DNA from: Synechococcus sp. 8F6
GTDB lineage: Bacteria > Cyanobacteriota > Cyanobacteriia > PCC-6307 > Cyanobiaceae
NCBI RefSeq assembly: GCF_002252665.1
Contig: NZ_NQKZ01000002.1
Location: forward strand, 1-64,000
Length of the DNA stretch: 64,000 nt
Direction of reading: 5' to 3'
Of this stretch, positions 43,023 to 51,705 are shown piece by piece. A model generated the notes under the pieces. It was not told the origin of the DNA. It saw nothing but the letters and a program-made list of their open reading frames with translations, and searched no databases. The first letter of the stretch is position 1. Each line of letters begins with the position of its first letter. Both the position numbers and the translations under genes were made by a program.

Positions 43023-44918
43023 TTGCTGCCTGCCCTTGATCAGCAACGCTGGCACCTGCCTGGCCCCCTGGCGCCCGAAGGACTCTGCCAGGCGCCAGCA
43101 GACAGTCCGCTGCCGGAGGCCTTGCTGGCGGTGCTGAGCCGGCGCGGCTTCAACAGTGCAAAGGCGATCGCGGCCCTCTTGGATCCGCCCGCCGCACCGC
43201 CGGCTGGCCGCCACTTCCCCGACCTGGCCAAGGCCGTGGCCCGGCTGAAACAGGCCTGCAGCCAAGGGGAAGCGGTGGCCATCTGCGGCGACTACGACGC
43301 CGATGGCATGACCAGCACGGCCCTGCTGGTGGGAGTGCTGCAGCGCCTGGGGGCCCGACCCGTCGCGGCAATCCCCAGCCGCATGGACGACGGCTACGGC
43401 CTCAACGCCGCCATGGTGGAACGGCTGGCCGAGCAAGGCGTGGCCCTGCTGGTGACGGTCGACAACGGCGTCTCAGCCCTGGAGGCCCTGGTGCGGGCTG
43501 AGGCGCTCGGCGTCGAGGCGATCCTCACCGACCACCACACGATTCCCGATCCCCTGCCGCCCCACCTGGCCCTGCTGCACCCGGAACGCACGCCACCCAA
43601 GTCGCCGTATCGCGGTCTGGCGGGCGTTGGCCTGGCCTACGTGCTGGCGGCGGCCCTGTGCCAAAGCCTCAAGCGGGCCGATGGCCTGCAGATCGCCCTC
43701 AATCTCTTTTGCATCGGCACGATCGCCGACATGGCGCCCCTGGTGGGGGTCAACCGGCGCTGGTTGATCGACGGGCTACCCGGGCTGGGGGGCAGCCCCC
43801 TGGCGGGCCTGCAGGCCCTGCAGCGGCTGGCCGGACTGGACGAGGCCCCGCTCGATGCCCAGGCGGTGGGATTTCAGATCGCCCCGCGGATCAATGCCGT
43901 GGGCCGGCTGGGGGATCCCCAGCTAGTGGTGGAGCTGCTCACCACCGACGATCCCGACCGAGCCCTGGATCTGGCGCGGGACTGCGAGGCCCTCAACCGG
44001 CAGCGCCGCGACCTCTGCAGCGCCATCGAGGCGGAGGCGATCGCCCTGCTGGAGGCCGATGGTCCCCGGCGTCCCGCCTTTCTGCTGCTGGCTCAAAACC
44101 ACTGGCACCACGGCGTAATCGGCATCGTGGCAGCGCGGCTGGTGGAGCGCTTTGGGTTGCCCGCCGCCCTGCTGGCCGGCGAGGGGCAGGGCCGCCTGCG
44201 GGCCTCGGTGCGGGCGCCCCGGGGCTTTGCGGTGGACCGGGCCCTTCAGCACTGCGCCCCGCTGCTGGAGCGCTTTGGCGGCCACCCTGCGGCGGGGGGG
44301 TTCACGGTGCGGGCCGAACAGGTGGCAGCGCTGCACGAGCAGCTCAACCAATTGGCCGACGCCTGGCTGCAACAGGCCGGCCAGGGCACCCCGGTGGAAC
44401 CCGAGGCCCTGCTGCCGTTCGCCCAGATCGACCGCGACTTCCACCGGCAGCTGCAGCGGCTCGAACCCTTTGGTATCGGCCACCCCCAGCCAGTGTTCTG
44501 GAGCCAGGGCTGCGAGGTGGCCAGCCAGAAACTGCTGCGCGGGGGACACCTGCAGCTGGAGCTGCGCCAGGGTGAAGCTGGCCTGCGGGCCATGGGCTGG
44601 CGCTGGCAGGGCGAGGCCAACCTGCCGGGGCGGGTGGATGTGGCCTACCGCCTGGCGCTCAACAGCTGGCAGGGGGAGGAGCGCCTGCAACTTGACTTGG
44701 TGGGACTGCGGCCCAGCGCCGGCGGGGCGAGCGGCAGCGATGAAGTGGTGCTCAAGCGGCGCGACCGCACCTACTGGTGCCGCCGCGAGGGGGCCGGCCT
44801 GGTGGTGCGCAATGCGGCCGGGGATGAACTCACCAGTGCGGAGGGCAGCAGCCATGCCCATCCCTATGTGCGGGCCCTCATCCAGGATGCGGCCATCGCC
44901 TTGGGACTCGTTGCCTGA
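43023..44918 (+). CDS. recJ: Single-stranded-DNA exonuclease RecJ
   Basis: About 631 residues. DHH-family motifs: CGDYDADGMTSTALLVG, VDNGVSALE, ILTDHHTIPDPLPP, then the DHHA1 part APRINAVGRLGDPQLVVELL, HHGVIGIVAARLVERFGLP, GRLRASVRAPRGF and LERFGGHPAAGGF. RecJ degrades ssDNA 5' to 3' in recombination repair. No ATG or GTG lies at the expected N-terminus; TTG 43023, before LPALDQQRWHLPGPL, is preferred. The open frame from 42855 overlaps the HAD gene and is rejected as the start. Confidence 0.9.
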   Translation: MLPALDQQRWHLPGPLAPEGLCQAPADSPLPEALLAVLSRRGFNSAKAIAALLDPPAAPPAGRHFPDLAKAVARLKQACSQGEAVAICGDYDADGMTSTALLVGVLQRLGARPVAAIPSRMDDGYGLNAAMVERLAEQGVALLVTVDNGVSALEALVRAEALGVEAILTDHHTIPDPLPPHLALLHPERTPPKSPYRGLAGVGLAYVLAAALCQSLKRADGLQIALNLFCIGTIADMAPLVGVNRRWLIDGLPGLGGSPLAGLQALQRLAGLDEAPLDAQAVGFQIAPRINAVGRLGDPQLVVELLTTDDPDRALDLARDCEALNRQRRDLCSAIEAEAIALLEADGPRRPAFLLLAQNHWHHGVIGIVAARLVERFGLPAALLAGEGQGRLRASVRAPRGFAVDRALQHCAPLLERFGGHPAAGGFTVRAEQVAALHEQLNQLADAWLQQAGQGTPVEPEALLPFAQIDRDFHRQLQRLEPFGIGHPQPVFWSQGCEVASQKLLRGGHLQLELRQGEAGLRAMGWRWQGEANLPGRVDVAYRLALNSWQGEERLQLDLVGLRPSAGGASGSDEVVLKRRDRTYWCRREGAGLVVRNAAGDELTSAEGSSHAHPYVRALIQDAAIALGLVA

Positions 44919-44919
44919 G

Positions 44920-46257
44920 ATGGCCTTCCCCCTGCTCCGCCCCCCCCTGCGCACCCTGCTTCAGCTTCTGCTGATCGGCGTGCTGGTGGGTCTGGCCTGC
45001 TGGCCCCTCAACCTGGTCGACCGCGCCCAGGACCTGCTGCTGCAGCAGCTGCCCGGTTTCCGGGGTGGGCACTGGACGCCCCAGAGCCTTGCCCTGGCCT
45101 TCGCACCGGTGCTGGTCATGCCCCTGCTGCTGTGGCTGCAGGCTGGGCCGCTGGCCCTGGGCGCCGGCTCCGGCATCCCCCAGACGATCGAAAGCCTGGA
45201 GCATCCTGCGCAGGCCCCACAGCTGATGAGCCGCGGCCCAACGCTGGCGCGGATGGCGCTCTGGAGCACCGCCAGCCTGGCCCTAATGCCCCTGGGCCGG
45301 GAAGGGCCGGTGGTGCAGGTGGGCGCGGCCGTGGCCCATGGGCTGCGCCGCCGCTTTCCCCGCTTGCTAGGCGCGCTCGCGCCCGAGAGCTTGATGGCGA
45401 TCGGCGCCGGCGCCGGCCTGGCAGGCGGGTTCAACAGCCCGCTGATGGGGATGGTGTTCGTGCTGGAAGAGCTCACCGGCAGCTTCCAAACGTCGGTGCT
45501 TTGGCCTGCGGCGGTGGTGTGCGCCGCCGCCGCCCTCGTGAGCAACCTCAACGGCATCTCGATCTTCACCCTGGGCCTGGTGCAGACCCCTCAACCCGAG
45601 TGGCAGCAGCTGCTCTGGGCCCTGCCGGTGGGGATCGGCGGCGGCCTGCTGGGCGGACTGTTCAGCCGCCTCCTCTGGACTGGCACTGCGCTGCTGCGCC
45701 AGCGGGTGCGGCAACGCCCCCTGGCCTGGGGGCTCGGGCTGGGCCTGGCCCTGGGCCTGATCGCCTTTGCCAGCGGTGGCTGGAGTGGTGGCGATGGCGA
45801 GGCACTGATGAGCCAGCTGCTGGACAGTCAGGGGAGCTTGCCCATCCCGGGGGAGCCGATGAGCATCGCCGCCTGGTGGCTGGTGCTGGGCTCACGGATC
45901 GTGGCGCCCGTGCTGGCCCTGGCTGCCGGAGTCCCTGGGGGGCTGATTGACCCGGCCTTTGCAATCGGCGCCCTGTTCGGCAGCGGCTCACTCGAGCTGC
46001 TCGGCGGCGACGCCCAGCTCGGCCTCGCGTTGGGCATGGCAGCAGGATTGGCCGGAGCCACCCAGCTGCCGCTGATGACGGTGTTGTTCGCCCTGCGCAT
46101 GCTGGGCGATCAGCAATGGCTGTTCGGCATCCTGCTCAGCGCAGTGGTTGGAGCCAGCGTTGGTCGCCGGGTCCAACCCGAACCGGTTTATCACGCCCTC
46201 TGGAAGCTGGGCAGGACGCCAGAGCTGGCGTTGGATCAGAGCGCGCCGCGGCGGTAG
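44920..46257 (+). CDS. ClC-family chloride channel/transporter
   Basis: A 445-residue membrane protein with the three ClC selectivity blocks: GAGSGIPQT (about 86), [13 protein letters not shown] (about 127, the gating Glu) and [11 protein letters not shown] (about 335, usually GxFxP). [24 protein letters not shown] is also typical. It starts one base after the recJ stop (TGAG ATG) and its 3' end overlaps psb30 on the other strand by 22 bases. Confidence 0.9.
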   Translation: MAFPLLRPPLRTLLQLLLIGVLVGLACWPLNLVDRAQDLLLQQLPGFRGGHWTPQSLALAFAPVLVMPLLLWLQAGPLALGAGSGIPQTIESLEHPAQAPQLMSRGPTLARMALWSTASLALMPLGREGPVVQVGAAVAHGLRRRFPRLLGALAPESLMAIGAGAGLAGGFNSPLMGMVFVLEELTGSFQTSVLWPAAVVCAAAALVSNLNGISIFTLGLVQTPQPEWQQLLWALPVGIGGGLLGGLFSRLLWTGTALLRQRVRQRPLAWGLGLGLALGLIAFASGGWSGGDGEALMSQLLDSQGSLPIPGEPMSIAAWWLVLGSRIVAPVLALAAGVPGGLIDPAFAIGALFGSGSLELLGGDAQLGLALGMAAGLAGATQLPLMTVLFALRMLGDQQWLFGILLSAVVGASVGRRVQPEPVYHALWKLGRTPELALDQSAPRR

Positions 46258-46343
46258 AAGAGCACGAAGATCACGGCCGGACCGGCCAGGGTGATCAGGG
46301 CTAGGGCGGCGAAATTCGCGATCAGATGAAAGTCGATACCCAT
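46236..46343 (-). CDS. psb30: Photosystem II protein Psb30 (Ycf12)
   Basis: A 35-residue single-span PSII subunit reading [20 protein letters not shown], then [15 protein letters not shown]. This is the family sequence almost unchanged; it stabilises the PSII reaction centre near cyt b559 and PsbJ. ATG at 46343. Its 3' end overlaps the end of the ClC gene on the opposite strand. It stands alone, transcribed away from the YkgJ gene. Confidence 0.93.
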   Translation of the reverse strand: MGIDFHLIANFAALALITLAGPAVIFVLFYRRGAL

Positions 46344-46424
46344 GGTGGTGGCGGCTGAGAAGCGGCAAACGCTGCGACCACAGGGTAGGCGCCGCGCCCG
46401 CCGCTCCAGGGCTTCGGCTTGGCT

Positions 46425-46443
46425 CTGTGACGGCTTGTCACAG
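46425..46443. promoter_or_regulatory. Perfect dyad CTGTGAC-N5-GTCACAG
   Basis: CTGTGAC (46425-46431) and GTCACAG (46437-46443) form a perfect 7-bp dyad with a GGCTT centre, 28 bases before the ATG of the YkgJ-family gene and in the space shared with divergent psb30. TGTGA and TCACA are CRP-like half sites, but the spacer is seven bases rather than six. A hairpin or an operator for another regulator is possible. Confidence 0.5.
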
Positions 46444-46470
46444 CGGCGGCGCGGGAATCACTGTGGCTGA

Positions 46471-46857
46471 ATGGACAGCAACCGCGACCGGCCGATGGAC
46501 CAGGAGAAGTGGAGCTGCATCAGCGGTTGCGGGGCCTGCTGCCGCCTGGATCCGAGCCTGCGGCAGGAGGCCATCGACGCCCTCAGCCCCGCTCAGCAGG
46601 AGCAGTATCTGGCGATGGTGGGCGCCGATGGCTGGTGCATTCACTTCAACACCGGCTCCCGCAGCTGCCGGATCTACGCCGACCGCCCCGATTTCTGCAA
46701 CGTCGCCAACCTGGTCAAGCTGTTTGGTTCGCCCGAGGACCCCGGCGCCGGCGACCGCCTGGCGATCGGCTGTTGCCTCCAACAGATCCGCAGCGAATAC
46801 GGAGGCCGTGGCAGGGTGATGCGGCGCTTCCGGCGGGCCATCCGACAGCGCCCATGA
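46471..46857 (+). CDS. YkgJ-family cysteine-cluster protein
   Basis: A 128-residue protein with the YkgJ zinc/iron-binding pattern: CISGCGACCRLDP (about 16-28), then CIHFNTGSRSCRIYADRPDFCNV (about 56-78) and CC (about 101). Eight or nine cysteines are expected to bind metal. Function in cells is unknown. ATG 46471 is preferred; ATG 46495 (MDQEKWSC) is an alternative. Its stop overlaps the start of the GDT1-like gene as ATGA. Confidence 0.88.
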   Translation: MDSNRDRPMDQEKWSCISGCGACCRLDPSLRQEAIDALSPAQQEQYLAMVGADGWCIHFNTGSRSCRIYADRPDFCNVANLVKLFGSPEDPGAGDRLAIGCCLQQIRSEYGGRGRVMRRFRRAIRQRP

Positions 46858-47231
46858 GCACGCCCATGAGCACTCCCATGAGCAACGACAGCGAGCTCCC
46901 CAAACCCGCCCCAGCCGGCACCTGGGGTGCGGTCTTTTTGACGACCTTCACCACGGTGTTCCTGGCAGAGCTGGGCGACAAGACCCAGCTCGCCGCCCTG
47001 CTGCTGTCGGCCCAGTCGGGACGTCCGGTGGTGGTGTTTGTGGGGGCCTCCCTGGCCCTGATCAGCTCCAGCCTGGTGGGGGTGCTTCTGGGCCGCTGGC
47101 TGGCGCGGGTGATGCCGCCGCAGCAGCTGGAACGCCTGGCGGGAATCCTGATGGTGGCCCTGGGGCTCTGGCTGGGCCGTCAGGCCGTGCTGGGGCTGGT
47201 GCCCTCTCCCTCCGAACTCCCCCTCAGCTGA
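46854..47231 (+). CDS. Half-size GDT1/UPF0016 cation exporter subunit (first copy)
   Basis: A 125-residue protein with three membrane spans and one copy of the family motif ELGDKTQLAALLL (about 38-50). Full-length UPF0016 proteins (TMEM165/GDT1, cyanobacterial Mnx) carry two such motifs in one chain and export Mn or Ca. Here the second half is a separate gene right behind. The first 10 codons repeat ATGAGCAC(G/T)CCC, giving three in-frame ATGs (46854, 46866, 46878). Expected to sit in the thylakoid or plasma membrane. Confidence 0.88.
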   Translation: MSTPMSTPMSNDSELPKPAPAGTWGAVFLTTFTTVFLAELGDKTQLAALLLSAQSGRPVVVFVGASLALISSSLVGVLLGRWLARVMPPQQLERLAGILMVALGLWLGRQAVLGLVPSPSELPLS

Positions 47232-47237
47232 ACGACC

Positions 47238-47579
47238 GTGTCCGCCCTGCCGCTCGCCCTGCTCGCATCCACCTTCGTCACTGTGTTCCTGGCCGAATTG
47301 GGGGACAAGACCCAGCTGGCCATCGTCACCATCAGCGGCACCTCGACCCGCCCCGGGGCGGTCTTCGCTGGTAGCTCCCTGGCTTTGGTGCTGGCCAGCC
47401 TGCTGGGGGCAGCGGCGGGCGGATCCCTCTCGGCCGTGATCCCCACCAATGCGCTGCAACTGGCGGCCTCGGTGGGCTTCCTGGTGATCGGCGTGCGGCT
47501 GATCCAGCGCTCCAGCGGCGAAGAGGGCGAAAAGACCGTCGCGGCGGCCGCCGCGGCTGAGGATCCCTCAGCCGACTAA
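47238..47579 (+). CDS. Half-size GDT1/UPF0016 cation exporter subunit (second copy)
   Basis: A 113-residue protein with the second ELGDKTQLAIVTISG motif (about 20-34) and three spans, then an Ala/Glu-rich tail. With the gene six bases upstream it would rebuild a two-motif transporter as a heterodimer. GTG start at 47238. Confidence 0.88.
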   Translation: MSALPLALLASTFVTVFLAELGDKTQLAIVTISGTSTRPGAVFAGSSLALVLASLLGAAAGGSLSAVIPTNALQLAASVGFLVIGVRLIQRSSGEEGEKTVAAAAAAEDPSAD

Positions 47580-47717
47580 CATTTGAAATGAAGGTTTTGG
47601 TGGCCGTGGGCATCGCTCCGAGCCCAGTCCGCCATCAGCCGCCTTCATCCCCTCGCCGCCCGCCCCTGCAACCCGGGGCATTCCTGGGTGGCCCACAGCC
47701 AACCAGCCCTCCCACCG

Positions 47718-50063
47718 ATGAAGTTCACGGTCGCCGACCTGCTCGACCAGCTTCCCGCCCATGAAGCCCTGCCACTGACCAAGCTCGAAAAGGCCCTTGG
47801 CCTGAGCCAGAAAGCTGAAAAGCAGCAGCTGCAGATCGGGCTCGACGGACTCACCAAGCTGGGGCTGGTGGAAATCAGCGATGCCGGCATCGCCCGGCGC
47901 GAGGACCCCGAGCTGATTCCCGCGCGGCTGCGCTGCTCCAGCAAAGGCTTCTGCTTCGCCCTGCGGGAAGACGGCGGCGAAGACATCTACATCCGCGATC
48001 ACCAGCTCAACCACGCCTGGAACGGCGATAGGGTGCTGGTAAAGGTGATCCGCGAAGGCGGACGGCGCCGCTCTCCGGAAGGGGGCGTGCAGTGCATCCT
48101 CGAGCGGCACACCACCTCGCTGCTGGCCCAGGTGGAGCAACAGGAGGAGCGGTTGGTGGCCACCCCCCTCGACGACCGGCTGCTGACCGCTGTGGAACTG
48201 CCGGCCGGTGATGCCACCCATCTCGACAGCGAGCAGAGCTCGGTGGTGGAGGTGCTGGTAGACCGCTATCCAGTGGGCCAGTTTGCACCCCTAGGCCACG
48301 TGGCCCGGTGCCTGCCCGTGAACGGCGGCGAGGCCGCCGACCTCGATCTGCTACTCACCAAGCACCGGCTTCACAACCGTCCCCAGCCCCCTCGGGCCAC
48401 CCTCAAGGCCCTGGCAGCCAAAGAGCGCACCGACCTCACCGGCCAAGCAGCCCTGCTGCTGGAACCGTGGAGCGGCAAGGAAGCCCCGGGACTGCCGGCC
48501 CTGGCCCTTGAGGAGCGTGAAGGCGGCTGGACCCTGTGGGTGCATACCCCGGCCATCGCGGAGCGCTTCGCCAACGGCACCGCCCTCGACGCCTGGCTCC
48601 GCAACCAGGCCGATGCCTACTGCGTGGGCCGACAGTGGCTGCCCCTGCTCAGTCCAGCCCTGGCCAAGGCCAGCGCCTTCAAGGTGGGCGAGGTGCAGGC
48701 AGCCCTGTCGGTGAGCCTGGAGCTCAGCACCGACGGCAAGCTGGAGCACTACCGCTTCTGCCGCAGCCAGATCCAGCCGGTAGCCGCCGCGGGCCTTGAA
48801 GCCCTGACCGCCCTGGAGGATCGCAAGCCCAAGAGCCGCACCGTGCCGGCGGCCCTCAAGGGACTTAAAGATCAGCTGCCCCTGCTGGAGCAGCTGATCG
48901 CTGTCACCGGCCTGCTGCGTCAACAACGTCAGGCGGCCGGCTCCCTCGACCTCAACCTGCCGCTGCCCGCCATCGACAGCCTCGGCGACCTGGCGGTGCC
49001 AGGTCCTGATGCTCCCCTGGAGGGCTGGATGGTGACCCTCGAACCCCACCATCCCCTGGCGCTGCTGCGCGAAGCGGTGCTGGTGGCCGAGCAGGCCCTG
49101 GGCCAGCACCTCCAGACCCTCGAGCTGCCAGCGGTTTACGCCACCAACGCCCCCGCCGACGCCAACGACCTCAACGACGTCGCCCGCTCGGCCCTCGCCC
49201 TCGACATCCCCCTCGAATTGAGCGAGGAGGGCAACGCCAGTGGGGCCGAACTGGCGGCCGCCTTCGCCGGCACCGATCGCAGCCGGCCTCTGCAGCAGCA
49301 GCTGCAGGCCATCCTCAAGCCGATTCAGCTGAGCAGCGCCCCCGGCGCCCATGCCCTATCGGGTTGGCTGGAAGAGGATGCGGCCCTGGCCCCGTGGTGC
49401 TGCCCCACCCTCCATTACGCGGACATCTGGAACCAGCAGCTGCTGGTGCTGCTGCTCACCGAGGGCAAGGATCGCCCAAGCGTGCGCCACAAAACCACCG
49501 TCGACCTGGCCTCCGATGCCTGCCACGGCGCCATCGACTGGCCGCTGCTGGCCCCCAGCCAGCTCACCCCCTTCCTGGAGGCCCAGGAGCATGGGCTGGT
49601 GCAACGCCTCAATGGCCGGCGCCGTTTCCTGGCCGAACTCCAGGCCGACCTGCTGGCGATGCTGCAGGCCCGCCAGGCCGAGCCGCTGGTGGGCCAGGTG
49701 CTCCCTGGTGTGATCAGCGGCGTGCAGAGCTACGGCTTCTTTGTCGAAGTCCCCCCCTCCCAGGTGGAGGGTCTGGTGCACGTCAGCTCCCTCAAAGACG
49801 ACTGGTACGAATACCGCTCGCGCCAGAACAGGCTGGTGGGACGCAAGAACCGCCGCACCTACATGCTCGGCGACCAGGTGGAGGTGGAGATCCAGAAGGT
49901 GGATGCCCTGCGCCATCAGATCGATCTGGCCGTGGTGCTACCCGAAGGCGTGATGGCCGACGGGGACGGGCTGGCCGAGGGGGCCGATGACGCCGATGAC
50001 GCCCGCGCTCTCGAACATGACCACGATCCGTTTGCGCCGATACCGGTGTTGAGCGAGGCCTGA
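47718..50063 (+). CDS. RNase II/R-family (RNB) protein lacking catalytic aspartates
   Basis: A 781-residue protein with the layout of RNase R: helix-turn-helix (1-60), cold-shock-like segments (about 65-205), an RNB domain (about 236-600) and a C-terminal S1 domain (about 660-745, VISGVQSYGFFVEVPPSQVEGLVHVSSL). The RNB signature TID-x2-DAKDFDDAL is absent: where it belongs (about 245-262) one reads LLLEPWSGKEAPGLPAL, with no Asp. The second active-site block, normally SPIRRYADL-N-Q, reads CPTLHYADIWNQQLL, without the two Arg. The fold is kept (WVHTPAIAERFANGTALD, LSLELSTDGKLEH). So it is a likely RNA-binding pseudonuclease. ATG 47718 is preferred over 47688. Confidence 0.9.
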   Translation: MKFTVADLLDQLPAHEALPLTKLEKALGLSQKAEKQQLQIGLDGLTKLGLVEISDAGIARREDPELIPARLRCSSKGFCFALREDGGEDIYIRDHQLNHAWNGDRVLVKVIREGGRRRSPEGGVQCILERHTTSLLAQVEQQEERLVATPLDDRLLTAVELPAGDATHLDSEQSSVVEVLVDRYPVGQFAPLGHVARCLPVNGGEAADLDLLLTKHRLHNRPQPPRATLKALAAKERTDLTGQAALLLEPWSGKEAPGLPALALEEREGGWTLWVHTPAIAERFANGTALDAWLRNQADAYCVGRQWLPLLSPALAKASAFKVGEVQAALSVSLELSTDGKLEHYRFCRSQIQPVAAAGLEALTALEDRKPKSRTVPAALKGLKDQLPLLEQLIAVTGLLRQQRQAAGSLDLNLPLPAIDSLGDLAVPGPDAPLEGWMVTLEPHHPLALLREAVLVAEQALGQHLQTLELPAVYATNAPADANDLNDVARSALALDIPLELSEEGNASGAELAAAFAGTDRSRPLQQQLQAILKPIQLSSAPGAHALSGWLEEDAALAPWCCPTLHYADIWNQQLLVLLLTEGKDRPSVRHKTTVDLASDACHGAIDWPLLAPSQLTPFLEAQEHGLVQRLNGRRRFLAELQADLLAMLQARQAEPLVGQVLPGVISGVQSYGFFVEVPPSQVEGLVHVSSLKDDWYEYRSRQNRLVGRKNRRTYMLGDQVEVEIQKVDALRHQIDLAVVLPEGVMADGDGLAEGADDADDARALEHDHDPFAPIPVLSEA

Positions 50064-50066
50064 GCC

Positions 50067-50723
50067 ATGACCCCTGCGGCCGGAAGCGGGCCGGTGGTGC
50101 TGGCTGTCTCCGGCGCCTCGGCTCAACCGCTGGCGCAGCGGGCCCTGCAGCTGCTGCTTGAGGCCGGCGAGTCGGTGGAGTTGGTCACCTCCCGCGGCGC
50201 CATTGGCGTGTGGCAGGCGGAGCTGGGCCTGAGGGTGCCCTCGGAGCCTGCGGCCCAGGAAGCGTTCTGGCGCGAGCGCACCGGTGTCCGCTCCGGCCAG
50301 CTGCGCTGCCACCGCTGGAACGACCAAGCTGCCGGCATTGCCAGCGGCAGCTTCCGCACCCGCGGCATGGTGATCCTGCCCGCCTCGATGGGCACCGTTG
50401 GTCGCATCGCCTCCGGCGTGGCTCTGGATCTGGTGGAGCGCGCCGCCGATGTGCATCTCAAGGAGGGACGCCCCCTGGTGATCTGCCCACGGGAAACACC
50501 CTGGAGCCTGATTCACCTGCGCAACCTCACAACCCTGGCCGAGGCCGGCGCCCGCATCGCCCCACCGGTGCCCGCCTGGTACCACCAACCCCAGACCATC
50601 GACGACATGGTTGATTTCCTGGTGATCCGGGTGTTTGACGTGCTCGGCTACGAGCTCGGCAGCCTGCGCCGTTGGCAGGGGCCGCCCCACCAGCCAGGAT
50701 CCCCGGACGACCCTTCCGCCTAG
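50067..50723 (+). CDS. ubiX: UbiX-like flavin prenyltransferase
   Basis: A 218-residue flavoprotein that prenylates FMN for UbiD-type decarboxylases. LAVSGASAQPLAQRAL (FMN phosphate loop), VTSRGA, AGIASGSFRTRGMVILPASMGTVGRIASG, LKEGRPLVICPRETPWSLIHLRNL and PAWYHQPQTIDDMVDFLV are in place. It follows the RNB gene after three bases. Confidence 0.92.
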   Translation: MTPAAGSGPVVLAVSGASAQPLAQRALQLLLEAGESVELVTSRGAIGVWQAELGLRVPSEPAAQEAFWRERTGVRSGQLRCHRWNDQAAGIASGSFRTRGMVILPASMGTVGRIASGVALDLVERAADVHLKEGRPLVICPRETPWSLIHLRNLTTLAEAGARIAPPVPAWYHQPQTIDDMVDFLVIRVFDVLGYELGSLRRWQGPPHQPGSPDDPSA

Positions 50724-50724
50724 G

Positions 50725-51207
50725 TTGGCCCTGCTGCAACGCCTACTGCTGCTCCCCCTGCTCGCCCCGCTGCTGCTGGTGCTGCTGGTGGCTGCCCTCA
50801 ACCCCAGGCCCAACCTGGCCTTGCGGCTGCTGATCTGGAGCACCCCAGCACTGCCGATCGGGGCCTGGATCGCCCTGGCCGCCGGCGGTGGCGCCGGCCT
50901 CAGCGCTGCCGCCGCCGCCTTGGCCCTGCAAACGGGGCCGGTCTCGCTGCGCCGCCAGGTGCGGCGCGAACCCCGCGACCCGGTGGAGTCCTGGGAGGAA
51001 CCGCCCCAAGCGGCAGCGCCCCCGCCACCACCCCGGCAGGCCGCCGGGCCACAACGTCCACCCGGCGATCCTGCACCCACCGTGGCGGTGCCGTTCCGGG
51101 TGATCCGCAAGGGCCGCTCGGCAGCTGCCGCCGAGCCCGCTAGCGCCACGCCCCAAACCAGCGCCGTGGGCGACGGCTGGGACAACCCCGGCGGCGACGA
51201 CTGGTGA
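50725..51207 (+). CDS. Small membrane protein with Pro-rich tail
   Basis: A 160-residue frame with a TTG start one base after the ubiX stop. Two hydrophobic spans (LLLLPLLAPLLLVLLVAAL and PIGAWIALAAGGGAGLSAA) are followed by a charged and Pro/Ala-rich C-terminal half and a WDNPGGDDW end. This resembles small membrane proteins common beside ubiX in picocyanobacteria; function unknown. Confidence 0.65.
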   Translation: MALLQRLLLLPLLAPLLLVLLVAALNPRPNLALRLLIWSTPALPIGAWIALAAGGGAGLSAAAAALALQTGPVSLRRQVRREPRDPVESWEEPPQAAAPPPPPRQAAGPQRPPGDPAPTVAVPFRVIRKGRSAAAAEPASATPQTSAVGDGWDNPGGDDW

Positions 51208-51255
51208 GCGCGATCTGCGTAGAGTCGGCGCAGAAGCCAAAAGGGGCCTGCACCG

Positions 51256-51657
51256 GTGAGCGAATCCGCCCAGCCAGCCGCCAAAGCCAAGCCACCGGCC
51301 CCGGAAGACCAGCCGTTTGCCACGTTTGTGCCCGAGCTGCTGCTCCCCGCTTTGGCTGAGGAGATCCAGGGGTACGGCGGTCCGGCCCCCGAGCTGGCCT
51401 TCGAGCAAGGTCCGATGCCCGTGGTGGGCGCGGACTGCTGGATGGTGAAAGGCGAGCTGCCCGGGGAGCGGCGTTTCTGGCTGTGCTTCACCACAGCGGA
51501 CATCAATTCCCCCAAAACCGTGGCCGTGGCCGAAGCCGGCAGTGAGCCGAGCCTGCTGGAGTCCTTTCTGATCGATGAGAAGAAAATGAGCCTGGCGCTG
51601 CTGGTATCCCGGCTGGTGCAGCGGCTGAACGGTCAGAAATGGCTGGGCCCGAACTGA
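51256..51657 (+). CDS. DUF2996 conserved protein
   Basis: A 133-residue protein with a GTG start. FVPELLLPALAEEIQGYGG, LPGERRFWLCFTTADINSPKT, EPSLLESFLIDEKKMSLALLVSRLVQRLNGQKWLG match the cyanobacterial DUF2996 family. The first 25 residues are disordered. It lies just before acsF. Confidence 0.85.
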   Translation: MSESAQPAAKAKPPAPEDQPFATFVPELLLPALAEEIQGYGGPAPELAFEQGPMPVVGADCWMVKGELPGERRFWLCFTTADINSPKTVAVAEAGSEPSLLESFLIDEKKMSLALLVSRLVQRLNGQKWLGPN

Positions 51658-51705
51658 CGGGCGGTCCCTCTACGATGACCTCACTGCCGTAAGCCGCAAC
51701 GCTCA

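Noticed and set aside
46426-46442. A CRP (SYCRP1) site TGTGA/TCACA
   Set aside because: The spacer is seven bases; the CRP consensus needs six. Kept only as a general dyad.
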